From the NCBI GenBank assembly GCA_016218815.1, contig JACRCX010000132.1, positions 1 to 39,567 of the forward strand: a stretch of DNA of 39,567 nucleotides, in the 5' to 3' direction. Source of the DNA: Deltaproteobacteria bacterium (GTDB taxonomy: Bacteria > Myxococcota_A > Polyangia > DRWM01 > JAAZOP01). Shown here piece by piece: positions 27,425 through 37,403 of the stretch. How positions within the stretch are numbered: position 1 is the stretch's first letter; each line of letters starts with the position of its first letter. Made by a program: the position numbers and the translations under genes. The notes under the pieces are model-generated. The model did no database searches. It had not been told where the DNA came from and saw only the letters and a program-made list of their open reading frames with translations.

Positions 27425-28267
27425 CTACCCCTTGACTCCGCCGGCGGTGAGCCCGCCGACCAGATGCCGTTGCAGGAAGAAGAACAGCGCCACGACCGGG
27501 ATCGACACAAGGATCGCTCCCGCCGCGAAGTGCGGCCAGTCCGCGTGCTGCGCCGAGATGTACCCGTGCAAGAGCACCGGCAGCGTGAAGCTCTCCTCCC
27601 GGCCCAGGAACGTGCTGGCCAGGATGAACTCGTTCCACGACTGCATGAACGAGAACAGCGCCGTCACCACCAGCGCCGGCCGCGACAGCGGCAAGAGGAT
27701 CCGGAAGAAGAACGTGAACCGGCTCGCCCCGTCGATCGCCGCCGCCTCCTCCAGGTCCCGCGGCAGCGTGTCGAAGTAGCCCTTGAGCATCCAGATCGAG
27801 AACGGCAGCGACGTCGTCGCGTAGACCAGGGTCAGGCCGGTCAGCGTGTCGAGCAGCCCCAGCACGTCGAGCAGGATGTACAGCGGGATGGCCATCACCA
27901 CGCCCGGGAACATCTGCGTCACCAGCAGGAAGCGCATCCCTCCCTCGCGCCCGGGGAAGCGGAACCGGCTGAACGCGTACGCGGCGGTCACCGCCAACGC
28001 CAGCCCGACGAGCGTGGTCGAGACCGCGACGACGGCCGAGTTCAGGAGCTGCCGTCCGAAGAGCCACGTGCCGTCCTTCGACGCGCCGACGACGTCGGCG
28101 AAGTTCGCCAGCGTCGGCGCGTCGGGAATCGGCGAGGCGGACAGCGCCAGGCCGCCGGACGACGAAAGCGCCGTGCGCACCACCCACAACACCGGGTATA
28201 GCGTCGCCAGCGTGACGACGATCAGCACCGCCTGCGTCGCGATCATGCGGCCGAGGCTGGGCTTCAT
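27425..28267 (-). CDS. ABC sugar-type importer, MalG-like inner-membrane permease
   Basis: A 280-residue permease with six predicted TMs. The EAA loop that contacts the ATPase is complete (EEAAAIDGASRFTFFFRILLPLSRP region, near residue 172). It forms the translocation channel with the fused binding-protein–permease encoded just upstream; the two genes overlap as ATGA. It belongs to the MalG/UgpE carbohydrate family. The substrate is not evident, since no glycosidase or sugar enzyme lies beside the operon. Confidence 0.93.
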   Translation of the reverse strand: MKPSLGRMIATQAVLIVVTLATLYPVLWVVRTALSSSGGLALSASPIPDAPTLANFADVVGASKDGTWLFGRQLLNSAVVAVSTTLVGLALAVTAAYAFSRFRFPGREGGMRFLLVTQMFPGVVMAIPLYILLDVLGLLDTLTGLTLVYATTSLPFSIWMLKGYFDTLPRDLEEAAAIDGASRFTFFFRILLPLSRPALVVTALFSFMQSWNEFILASTFLGREESFTLPVLLHGYISAQHADWPHFAAGAILVSIPVVALFFFLQRHLVGGLTAGGVKG

Positions 28268-30449
28268 CGCGCTCCCGCCTCCGTCCGCGTGAACCGGCGC
28301 GTCAAGCGGTCGAAACCCAGCAGGATGCCGAAGATCAGCACCGCGTACGCCGCCGCGTAGCCGTACTGCTCCTGCCGCGAGAACGCCCAGCGGTAGGCCT
28401 GCGAAATCAGGATCTCCGTCCGGCCCTCGGGATCGCCGCCCGACACGAGATAGATCACGTTGAACATGTTGAAGGTCCAGACCGACCCCAGGACCACCGC
28501 CGGGACCAGCGACGGCTTGATCATCGGCAGCGTGATGCGCCAGAAGCGCGTCCACGCTCCCGCGCCGTCGATCGCCGCCGCCTCCTCCACGTCGCGCGGG
28601 ATGGTCTGCAGCGCGCCCAGTGTCACGACCATCATGAACGGGAAGCCGAGCCAGACGTTCGTCGCGAGGTTGGCGGCGAAGGCGGTCGAGAAGCGGTCGA
28701 ACCAGCCCACCGGCTCGATGCCGAACCAGCCCAGGACCGCGTTGATCGCCCCGAGCTGCCGGTGGAACATCCCCTTCCAGATGAGCGCGGTGATGTAGTT
28801 CGGGACCGCCCACGGCACGATCAGCAGCACGCGCCAGAGGCCCCGCAGCCGGACCCACGGCTCGCGCAGCACGAGTGCCAGCGCGATGCCCAGCGCCAGG
28901 TGCAGCCCCACGTTCAGCACCGTCCACAGCACGGTCACGCCGAGCGTGTAGTAGAACGACTCGGGCTCCGTGATGCCGAAGTCCCGCGAGGACAGGATCG
29001 ACACGAAGTTCCGGAATCCGACGAAGCTGAACTCGCCTCCCCCCGTGTGCGCCGCGAACGACACCGCCGCGCCGACGACGAACGGTACCACGAGCAGCGC
29101 GAGCACCCCGAGCGCGGCGGGGACCAGGTACAGGTAGTCGGTGCGGTGCGCCCAGATCGCCGCCCCCAGCCGGACGCGGCGCGCCCGCCGCACCGCGAGG
29201 AAGGCCCCGACCAGCGCCAGGCCGCCGACGCCGAACACGAACGGCAACGGGTCGGCCGGCGGGGGAGGGGGCCTCGTGAAGATCCGGAACTTGCGCTCCG
29301 CCTGCGCCAGCGCCGTGGCGGGATCGAGGTCGCCGCGGAGCGTGGAGCGAAGCGCGAACGCGGCCGGCTCCCACAGTGCCCGCATCGCCGGGTCGCTCGG
29401 CATCGGCACCGCCAGGCCGAGCTGCTCGCGGAAGGCGGCCAGCGCGGGGTCGCCGGCGACGCGCGGGTCGTCGTACGCCGCGCGCGCCGTCACCGGCTGC
29501 CGCCCGCGCAGCGCGCGGATCCTCGCCCCGGCGGGCCCGGCCAGGTCGCGCATCAGCGCCAAGGCCTCGTCCGGCCGGCCACAGTGCGAGGAAAGGAACG
29601 CCGCATCGATGGTCAGGAACGGCCGCGCCGGCAGGCCGGTGGCGCTCACGACGGGGAGAGGCGAGATGGCGAACGGGATCCCGGAGCCGGCCGCGTCGGC
29701 GAGGAACCACGGCCCCTGGATCACCATCGCCGCCCGGCCGCTCGTGAACAGCGCCGTCACCAGCGCCCCGTTCGCGTCGGCCGGCACCAGACCCCGCCGC
29801 TGCAGGTCGGCGGCGAACGCCAGCGCGCGGGCGTTGGCGACGCCGGAGAGGCCGAGCCGCCCCTCGCGGTCGGTGATGCCCCCGCCGAACCCGTAGAGCC
29901 ACGGGGCCTCGTAGTAGAACGCGCCGATCTCGTAGGCCAGTCCGAAGCGGCCCGCGTCCGGGTCGGTCCAGCGCGCCGCGTCGGCGATTAGCTCGTCCGT
30001 TGTCGCCGGTGCCTCCGGCACCAGCCGCGTATTGCGGAACAGCGCCACGCTCTTGAACGCCAGCGGCAGTCCGTACAATCGACCGTCGCGGACCAGCGGG
30101 TCGACCGTCCCCGGCAGGTGGACCTCGATCGCCTCCCGCTCCACCTCCGCCGGCAGCGGCGCCACCAGGCCGGCCTCGACCCACGCCCCGAGCTGCTCGT
30201 GCGCCCAGATGAACACGTCCGGTCCGTGGCCCCGCGGAATCGCGCTGGCCAGCTTCCCCGTCAAGGCCTCCGACGGGACCTCCACCAACCGCACGCTCGC
30301 GCCCGGATGGCCCTGGCGCCATTGCGCGGCCCACTCGCCGAGCCCCTCGGCCTCCGCCCCGTGGTACGCGTGCCACACCACCAGCTCGGACGCCCCGGCG
30401 GGCGCGGCGAGGCACAGCACGCCGAGCACTACGGCGGCGAGTCGCGGCA

Positions 30450-30450
<1 letters not shown>
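28264..30450 (-). CDS. Fused solute-binding protein–MalF-like permease of ABC importer
   Basis: A 728-residue single chain. Residues 1-20 are a signal sequence (MPRLAAVVLGVLCLAAPAGA). Residues 21-385 are a family 1 solute-binding protein (ELVVWHAYHG, GPDVFIWAHEQLG, AAMVIQGPW). A Pro-rich hinge leads to a TM at 402-422 and a MalF-type permease (440-725) with an EAA motif (VEEAAAIDGAGAW, near 621). Normally these are two proteins; the fusion would tether one binding protein per transporter. The open frame is unbroken with no sign of frameshift. The start at 30450 shares one base with the stop of the ATPase gene. Confidence 0.92.
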
Positions 30451-31574
<1,124 letters not shown>

Positions 31575-31666
31575 GTCGGACCCGATGTTAGGCGCGGGCG
31601 CCGCCGGACGCAACGGCAAGGGCGGCAGGGTGGGAGGCGGCATCGCAGCGAGTCCCGATCGACGGA

Positions 31667-31723
31667 CGACTGACGACTGAAAACCTAGAACTGAAGACTG
31701 AAAACCGACGACTCATGACTCGC
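31667..31723. repeat. ACTGAA/GACTGAAAACC dispersed-type repeat, AT-richer patch
   Basis: In the 176 bases between divergent genes lies a patch with ACTGACGACTGAAAACC, AACTGAAGACTGAAAACC and CGACGACTCATGACTCG in succession. GACTGAAAACC occurs twice (31676-31686 and 31697-31707). It is the least GC-rich stretch of the window and looks like an imperfect tandem of an 8-10 base word. No gene is seen in it. Confidence 0.7.
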
Positions 31724-31750
31724 GGCTCCCATTTTGCTAGCGTCCCCCCC

Positions 31751-32875
31751 GTGCCCACCCCCTCGACCACGTGGCTGGTGACCGGCTTCCCGTCGTGGAT
31801 CGCGCGCGCCGTCGTGCGCGAGATCGTCGAGGAGGAGGAGGGGGCGCTCGTCCACCTGCTGGCGCCCGAGGACCGGGCGAAGGAGGCGGCCGAGTTCTGC
31901 CGGGGGCTTCGCGCGCTCGGCTCGGTCGTGCGCGTCCTGCCGGGCGACGCCGTGCGCATGGACCTCGGGCTGCCCGGCCGGAGCTACACCGCGCTGGCCG
32001 GCTCGGTCGACCTGCTGGTCAATGCCTACGACGTCTCGGCCCTTCCCGACGACGGCACGGGCGGCTACGGCGGGCTCTACGGGCGGCTCGGGGACCCGGT
32101 CGAGCTCACCGTGCGCGCGGCCCAGGAGGCGCTCGAGTTCGCGTCCGCCGCCCCGCGGCTGCGGCAGCTCGTGCAGCTCGGCTCACTCACCGTGGCCGGC
32201 GACTTCCACGGAGTGTGGACCGAAGAGGACCTGACCGCGGGCCAGCGGCACCGGACCGCCGCGGAGCGGGCGCGGCACCGGGCCGAGCATCTGCTGTGGC
32301 GCGAGCGCTCCCGGGTGCCGTTCACCATCGTGCGCACGGGGCCCGTGGTCGGCGACAGCCGGACGGGGGAGATCGGCTGGTACCACGGACCGCACGATCT
32401 GCTGGAGGCGATCCTGCTGCAGCCGCCGGCCGCGGCCTGGGGACGCGCCGCGCCCGAAGGCCTGCACCTGGTTCCCTGCGATCATCTCGCGCGCGTCGTG
32501 CGCGCGCTGGGCAAGGCGCCCCCGGAACGCAGCGGCGTCCTGCACGTGGCGCCCGCGGCGCCGGTGCCGATCGAGCGAATCCGCGAGGCGTTGCGGTCGG
32601 TCGGCGCGAAGGCGCACGTGCCGCGCTCGCTCCGCGGCCGACTGCGCAAGCGCTACGGCGCCGGCGCGTCGGCCGTCGCCCGCACGCTCTCCCGCGTCGA
32701 CACCCCCGCAGCCTGCTCCACCCGCCGCGCGCTGGACGTCGAGCGCGCCGCGGGCATCACCTCGCCCAGGCCGGTCGATTACCTGCCGCACCTGGCCGCG
32801 CACGCGGTCGCGCGCCTCGCCGCCGAGGCCCAGCGGTTGGCCGAAGCGGGCATCGAGGATTCGCTGGACGCCTAG
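31751..32875 (+). CDS. NAD(P)-dependent epimerase/dehydratase-like (extended SDR) protein
   Basis: About 374 residues. The beginning TTWLVTGFPSWIARAVV matches the first strand of an extended SDR, but the usual TGxxGxxG reads TGFPSW, so the dinucleotide loop is atypical. Later parts (LVNAYDVSA, LVQLGSLTVAGD, FTIVRTGPVVGDSRTGEIGW) fit the family; the YxxxK pair is not evident. The GTG at 31751 places the first strand near the N-terminus; an ATG at 31715 lies within the preceding repeat. Neither has a ribosome site, and TAGCGT at 31738 upstream of the GTG could indicate a leaderless message. The substrate is unknown. Its stop shares CTAG with the stop of the convergent coaE. Confidence 0.75.
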   Translation: MPTPSTTWLVTGFPSWIARAVVREIVEEEEGALVHLLAPEDRAKEAAEFCRGLRALGSVVRVLPGDAVRMDLGLPGRSYTALAGSVDLLVNAYDVSALPDDGTGGYGGLYGRLGDPVELTVRAAQEALEFASAAPRLRQLVQLGSLTVAGDFHGVWTEEDLTAGQRHRTAAERARHRAEHLLWRERSRVPFTIVRTGPVVGDSRTGEIGWYHGPHDLLEAILLQPPAAAWGRAAPEGLHLVPCDHLARVVRALGKAPPERSGVLHVAPAAPVPIERIREALRSVGAKAHVPRSLRGRLRKRYGAGASAVARTLSRVDTPAACSTRRALDVERAAGITSPRPVDYLPHLAAHAVARLAAEAQRLAEAGIEDSLDA

Positions 32876-33498
32876 CCGCCGCCCAGCCGCAGCAGCACCT
32901 CGTCCACTTGCGCTCGCAGCTCCTCCAGAGTGCCGTCGTTGCGCACGACGAAGTCGGCCCGCACGAGCCGCTCCGCGTCGCCGAGCTGGGCCGCCATGCG
33001 CGCCCGCACCGCCTCCGGGGTCGTGCGGTCCCGCTCGACCACGCGACGCACGCGCGTCTCCTCCTCCGCCACCACCGCGACCACCGCCTCGACCTGCTTG
33101 TCGCGTCCGGCCTCGAACAGCAGCGGTGCGGCGAGAAAACAGAGCGTGCGGCCTTCGGACGCCCGCGCCTCGACCCACGTCCGCGCCTCGGCATCGACCA
33201 GCGGGTGCAGGATGCGCTCGAGCCGGCCTCGCGCCGCCGGATCGGAAAAAACGACCCGCGCGAGGGCAGCGCGATCGAGCGACCCGTCGGGAAGCGCGAC
33301 GGGTGGGCCGAAGGCGGCGGCGACGGCCGAGACGGCCTTGCCCCCGGGCAAAGTCAACGCGCGTGCCGCCTCATCCGCGTCGAAGACCGGAATGTCGCGC
33401 CCGCGGAGCATGTCGGCGACAGCCGACTTGCCGCTGCCGATGCCGCCGGTCAGACCAAGCAGCCGCGGTCGGCCCGCCGGGCTCGCCAGCGCCGTCAC
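32872..33498 (-). CDS. coaE: Dephospho-CoA kinase
   Basis: A 208-residue enzyme that phosphorylates the 3' hydroxyl of dephospho-CoA, the last step of CoA synthesis, in the cytoplasm. The P-loop LTGGIGSGKS lies near residue 15, followed by DADEAARAL, the HP of ILHPLV and FLAAPLLFEAG. The length is normal. The GTG start at 33498 overlaps the stop of the upstream fusion gene (GTGA), so the two are translationally coupled. Confidence 0.95.
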   Translation of the reverse strand: MTALASPAGRPRLLGLTGGIGSGKSAVADMLRGRDIPVFDADEAARALTLPGGKAVSAVAAAFGPPVALPDGSLDRAALARVVFSDPAARGRLERILHPLVDAEARTWVEARASEGRTLCFLAAPLLFEAGRDKQVEAVVAVVAEEETRVRRVVERDRTTPEAVRARMAAQLGDAERLVRADFVVRNDGTLEELRAQVDEVLLRLGGG

Positions 33499-35483
33499 TC
33501 CCCGTCCGTCCACCGTTCGAAGAACACCATCTGCGACAAGGGCAACCGCTGCCGCGGGCGCTCGTCCTTCTCCCGCGTCGCAGGGTCGAGCCGGGCCGGA
33601 TCGCCCGCGAAGCCGATGGCCACGACCGCGACGATGCGCCACGGCTCCGGAACCGCCAGCGCCTGCCGGGCGGCCGGTTCGTCGTAGCCGGCCATGGGGT
33701 GCGCGACCAGGCCCTCGGCGACGGCGGCGAGGACCAGGTTCTGCGTCGCCAGGCCCGCGTCGAACGGGGCGTAGTTGATGCCGTTGACGGTCGCGGCTCG
33801 CGCCGGGCTCATCACGACCGCCGCCAGGATCGGCGCCGTCCTCGCCCACTCGTTGCCCTCCATCAGCGTGCGGTCCAGCGCCTCGCGCTCGGGAGAGCGA
33901 CGCGCGAGGACCAGGCGGGCGGGCTGCCGGTTGGCGCACGACGGCGCCCAGCGGAACGACTGGACGATGCGCTCGATGACCGCCTCGTCGATGTGCATCT
34001 CCGCGATGGCGCGCGTCGAGCGGCGCTTCTGGAACAGGGGATGGGAGCAGGTGCCGAGCGCCCGGTGCTCGGGGGGCAGCTCGCGCGTGTGCTCCTCGCG
34101 CAATAGACGTCCGCCCTTGGGCCGCATGACGGCGGTCAAGTGGCGCCGCTCGCCCGGATCGACGATCTCGAGGCCCGCGACGCGGTGCCGGTTGGCGAAC
34201 AGCTCCAGGGTGGCCTCGATCACGTAGTCGATGTGGCTGCGCGTGTAGGTGCGGCGGGGGTAGGAGAAGCGGACCAGGTCGTGCGGCACGGGAAGGGGCC
34301 GGCCCTGGGCGTCGGTCCGCCCGCCGAGCTTGAGCGAGCCGACCTCGGCGGCCCGGATCCCGCCCAGGAGGTAGAGTGAGCAGGCCACGGCCTGCGCGGG
34401 GAGATCCTCCGGCTCCAGGTGGGGCAGGAAGGCGCGGGCGTCGAGCTGCACGGCGTGGCCGCCGACCGGCTGGATGACGGGCACGCCCTCACGCGCGAGG
34501 CTTCGCGCGAGATGCTCGACCGTCTCGAAGCGGTGGGCCATGTAGCTGCCCTGCAGCGCCTCCTGCAGCCCGATTGCCATGCCCTCCAGGTCGCGCGCGG
34601 CGAGGCCGCCGTGGGTCGCCATGCCGTCGGAGCGCACCATGGCGCGGCGCACGCGCGCCGCCAGGTCGTCGCTGTCGAAGGCGAGCAGCCCGCCGGTGTT
34701 GACGATGCCGTCCTTGCGCGCCGAGAGCATGACGCCGTCGGCCAGGCGGAACATCTCGCCGGCGATGTCGCGCAGCGGCCGGCCCCGCCAGGCCTCCTCG
34801 CGCACGTGGATGAAGTAGGCGTTCTCGGCGAAGTAGGCGCAGTCCAGGAACAGGCGGATGCCGTGGCGCGCGGTCAGATCGCGCACCGCCTTGATGTTCT
34901 CCAGCGAAACCGGCTGGCCGCCGCCCGCGGGGCTGGAGACCGCGAGGAAGACGGCCGGGATCGACTTCGCCCCCTCCCGCTCGATGAGCTGCCTCAGCCG
35001 ATCGACGTCCAGGTTGCCTTTGAACGGGTGGTACGGGGACCCCAGCACCGCCTCCGGGATCGGCAGCTCGATCGTCTCTCCCCCGAGCGCGCGGATCGCG
35101 GCGCGGGAGGTCTCCAGGTGCGTGTTGGCCGGGATCGTCGTCCCGGGCTCGACCAGCGCGGCGCAGAGCAGGCGCTTGGCGGCGCGGCCCTGGTGTGTCG
35201 GGACCACGTGGCGGTAGCCGAACAGGTCGCGCGCCGCGTCTTCCAGCCGGAACAGGCTCTCGCTCCCGGCGTACGCCTCGTCCGCCGTCATCATCGCCGC
35301 CCACTGCTGCGAGGACATCGCGCCCGTGCCGGAATCGGTGACCAGGTCGACGGTCACGTCGCGAGCCGGGATCTTGAGCAGGTTGTAGCCCGCGGCCTCC
35401 AGCGCGCCGAGGCGCTCCTCCGGCGTCGTGTTGCGGATGGACCGCACCGTCCAGATCCGGAACGGCTCGATCATGGTGCGCAT
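33495..35483 (-). CDS. Tryptophanase–nitroreductase fusion protein
   Basis: A 662-residue single frame. Residues 5-460 are a PLP-dependent tryptophan/tyrosine lyase: EPFRIWTVRSI, LVTDSGTGAMSSQQ, MMTADEAYAGS, PTHQGRAAK and SARKDGIVNTGG with the PLP lysine at 257. A His in RRHLTA near the domain end aligns with E. coli TnaA His463, while the TnaA Asp137 position is Glu (NTHLETS), favouring a tryptophanase-like enzyme over tyrosine phenol-lyase (alignment by eye). Residues 475-662 are an FMN nitroreductase: KRRSTRA, WAPSCANRQPA, APFDAGLATQNL, VVAIGF and RLPLSQMVFFERW. ATG 35483 follows GAGGTG; the upstream GTG at 35516 is less supported. It is coupled to coaE. Confidence 0.93.
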   Translation of the reverse strand: MRTMIEPFRIWTVRSIRNTTPEERLGALEAAGYNLLKIPARDVTVDLVTDSGTGAMSSQQWAAMMTADEAYAGSESLFRLEDAARDLFGYRHVVPTHQGRAAKRLLCAALVEPGTTIPANTHLETSRAAIRALGGETIELPIPEAVLGSPYHPFKGNLDVDRLRQLIEREGAKSIPAVFLAVSSPAGGGQPVSLENIKAVRDLTARHGIRLFLDCAYFAENAYFIHVREEAWRGRPLRDIAGEMFRLADGVMLSARKDGIVNTGGLLAFDSDDLAARVRRAMVRSDGMATHGGLAARDLEGMAIGLQEALQGSYMAHRFETVEHLARSLAREGVPVIQPVGGHAVQLDARAFLPHLEPEDLPAQAVACSLYLLGGIRAAEVGSLKLGGRTDAQGRPLPVPHDLVRFSYPRRTYTRSHIDYVIEATLELFANRHRVAGLEIVDPGERRHLTAVMRPKGGRLLREEHTRELPPEHRALGTCSHPLFQKRRSTRAIAEMHIDEAVIERIVQSFRWAPSCANRQPARLVLARRSPEREALDRTLMEGNEWARTAPILAAVVMSPARAATVNGINYAPFDAGLATQNLVLAAVAEGLVAHPMAGYDEPAARQALAVPEPWRIVAVVAIGFAGDPARLDPATREKDERPRQRLPLSQMVFFERWTDGE

Positions 35484-35552
35484 CCCGGGCACCTCGCTTT
35501 CGAATCCCCCTGCCACGGTACGCTACGCGAAAGCCCGCCGGCCGTCCATCCG

Positions 35553-35598
35553 CCCCTCCGGACCAACAACTCCCTCCCCCCCTCCGGACCAACAACTC
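35553..35598. repeat. 20-bp direct repeat in divergent intergenic region
   Basis: CCCCTCCGGACCAACAACTC occurs at 35553-35572 and, identical, at 35579-35598. It is followed by related CCAACAACCAACC words and CTC triplets to about 35642. The 252-base divergent region between the tryptophanase fusion and the patatin-like gene holds no gene. Confidence 0.85.
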
Positions 35599-35650
35599 GA
35601 CCCAATTGACCCACCAACAACCAACCACTCCTCCTCCTCCTCCAAGCTTC

Positions 35651-35680
35651 TTGCCTTGGCGCGCCGGCTGCGCGTACCCT
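35651..35680 (+). promoter_or_regulatory. Weak promoter candidate for the patatin-like gene
   Basis: TTGCCT (35651-35656) and TACCCT (35675-35680) are 18 bases apart, about 55 bases before the GTG at 35736. Each hexamer matches the consensus only partly, so this is a low-confidence call based on position and spacing. Confidence 0.3.
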
Positions 35681-35735
35681 AAGCTGCCCGCAGGGGGTCC
35701 GCGGCGCCTGGGCCGCGGCGGATCGGAGAGGCGAC

Positions 35736-37403
35736 GTGCCGATCGTCCTGTTCGTGACCGGGATCGAGGAGGCGCACACCGTCGCCGGGCACCTGTCCCG
35801 CGAGGGTAACGGGCGGTGGCTCCCCTCCGGGGAGTTCGAGGTCGTGCGCGGGGACGGCGAGCACGCCGTCGCGTACCGCTTCCGCTTCCCGTCCACCGCC
35901 GCGGAGGCGGTGGCCGAGCTGTCGCGGGCGGTCGCGGATCTGATCGTCGTCGATAACCGCACCGACGCGGCGCACGCGTACCGTTCGTTCGCCGCGACGC
36001 CGGCGGGCAAGCTCCTCCCGGTGCTCTCCGGTGCGCGCATCGGCACCCGCACCGTCTCGCGGCGGCAGATCGCACTGCTGCTGTCCACCGGAGACACGCT
36101 GGCGCGCGACGTCTACGTCGCCGGCGCGATGAAGCTGGGCGGCTACGTGGTCGATCCCTTCGCCGAGCGGACGGCGTCGGGCAAGCCCAACCCGCCGTTC
36201 CTCGATCAGATCGCGCTGATGCTCGGGACGCGCCGTCCGGGGAAGATCTCGCTGTGCCTGGCCGGCGGGGGCATCGAGGGCCTGATCTACGAACTGGGGG
36301 TGCTCAAGGCGATCGACGAGTTCCTGGTCGGGCGCAAGATCGTCGATTTCGACGTGTTCTGCGGCATCAGCGCCGGGGCCGTGATCGCGGCCTTCCTGGC
36401 CAACGGGGTCCCGCTGGGCGAGGTCATCGCGGGGTTCCGCGACGGCACGGCGGACATCGACCCCATCAACCGCGCAATCCTCTTCACGCCCAACACGGGC
36501 GAGATCGCCCGGCGCCTGTGGGCCCTGGGCGGCCGGGCGCTGAACGTGGCCGCGGGCGCGGTCTGGCGGCGCACGCCGGACCCCGCGGCGCGGGAGCGCG
36601 CGGAGGAGGGCGGCGGGCGCGGCGGCCGGTCCGCCGATCTGCTCGCCGCCGTGATGCGCGTCGTCCCCGGCGGCTTCTTCACGGGCGACCGGCTGCGCTG
36701 GTACCTCGAGGAGCAGCTCACGCGCGGCGGGCGCACCAACTGCTTCCACCAGCTCAAGAAGGAGTTGTACCTCGGCGCCACCGACCAGGATTCCGGACGT
36801 CCGGTGGTCTTCGGCGAGGCCGGCTTCCGCGATGTCCCCATCTCCCACGCCGTCCGCGCCTCGACGGCGCTCGTGCCCTACTACCCGCCCGAGCCGATCG
36901 GGGGCCGCTACCTGGTCGACGGCGCGTTCACTCGGACGACCAACTTCGGCACCGCGATCCGCCACGGTGCGCGCCTGGTGTTCGTGGTCAACCCCTTCGT
37001 GCCGTTGCTCTCCTCCCGGCCGGGCGCCGTCGACGCCGAGGGCGGAGCGTTCGCGGGTCTGCAGGGGATCAAGTCGCTGGTCCACTCCCGGTTCGAGCAG
37101 GCATTCACGCACATCGACGAGGTCTATCCGGACGTGGACTTCCAGGTCTTCATCCCGGAGGGCGAGGAGCTGGAGCAGCTCACCGGGACCCTGATGAAGC
37201 TCTTCTACCGCCTCGAGATCGCCGACCTGGCGTACGAGCACACGTGTGCGCGGTTGCGGCGGCAGATGCCGGCGCTGGCGGAGCAGCTCCGTCGCCACGG
37301 GCTCCTGCTCCGCGATCCCCAGGCCGACCAGCCCCTCGACCTCTCCGGCGCGGCCCCGGAAACCGCACCGCGCGTTCCGGACGTCGCCGCGAGCGCCTCG
37401 TGA
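35736..37403 (+). CDS. Patatin-like phospholipase with extra N-terminal domain
   Basis: A 555-residue protein. From about residue 170 it has a patatin fold: oxyanion GGGIEG near 176, the nucleophile elbow GISAG near 210 and the catalytic Asp in LVDGAF near 393, so the Ser-Asp dyad is complete. Family members are lipid acyl hydrolases. Residues 1-165 form a separate alpha/beta domain (MPIVLFVTGIEEAH, ADLIVVDNRTDAA) that recalls a receiver-like or Rossmann fold, but I cannot assign it. No signal peptide is present. The GTG start has GGAGAGG before it. It overlaps the next gene as TGATG, suggesting co-expression with the BtuF-like protein. Confidence 0.88.
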   Translation: MPIVLFVTGIEEAHTVAGHLSREGNGRWLPSGEFEVVRGDGEHAVAYRFRFPSTAAEAVAELSRAVADLIVVDNRTDAAHAYRSFAATPAGKLLPVLSGARIGTRTVSRRQIALLLSTGDTLARDVYVAGAMKLGGYVVDPFAERTASGKPNPPFLDQIALMLGTRRPGKISLCLAGGGIEGLIYELGVLKAIDEFLVGRKIVDFDVFCGISAGAVIAAFLANGVPLGEVIAGFRDGTADIDPINRAILFTPNTGEIARRLWALGGRALNVAAGAVWRRTPDPAARERAEEGGGRGGRSADLLAAVMRVVPGGFFTGDRLRWYLEEQLTRGGRTNCFHQLKKELYLGATDQDSGRPVVFGEAGFRDVPISHAVRASTALVPYYPPEPIGGRYLVDGAFTRTTNFGTAIRHGARLVFVVNPFVPLLSSRPGAVDAEGGAFAGLQGIKSLVHSRFEQAFTHIDEVYPDVDFQVFIPEGEELEQLTGTLMKLFYRLEIADLAYEHTCARLRRQMPALAEQLRRHGLLLRDPQADQPLDLSGAAPETAPRVPDVAASAS

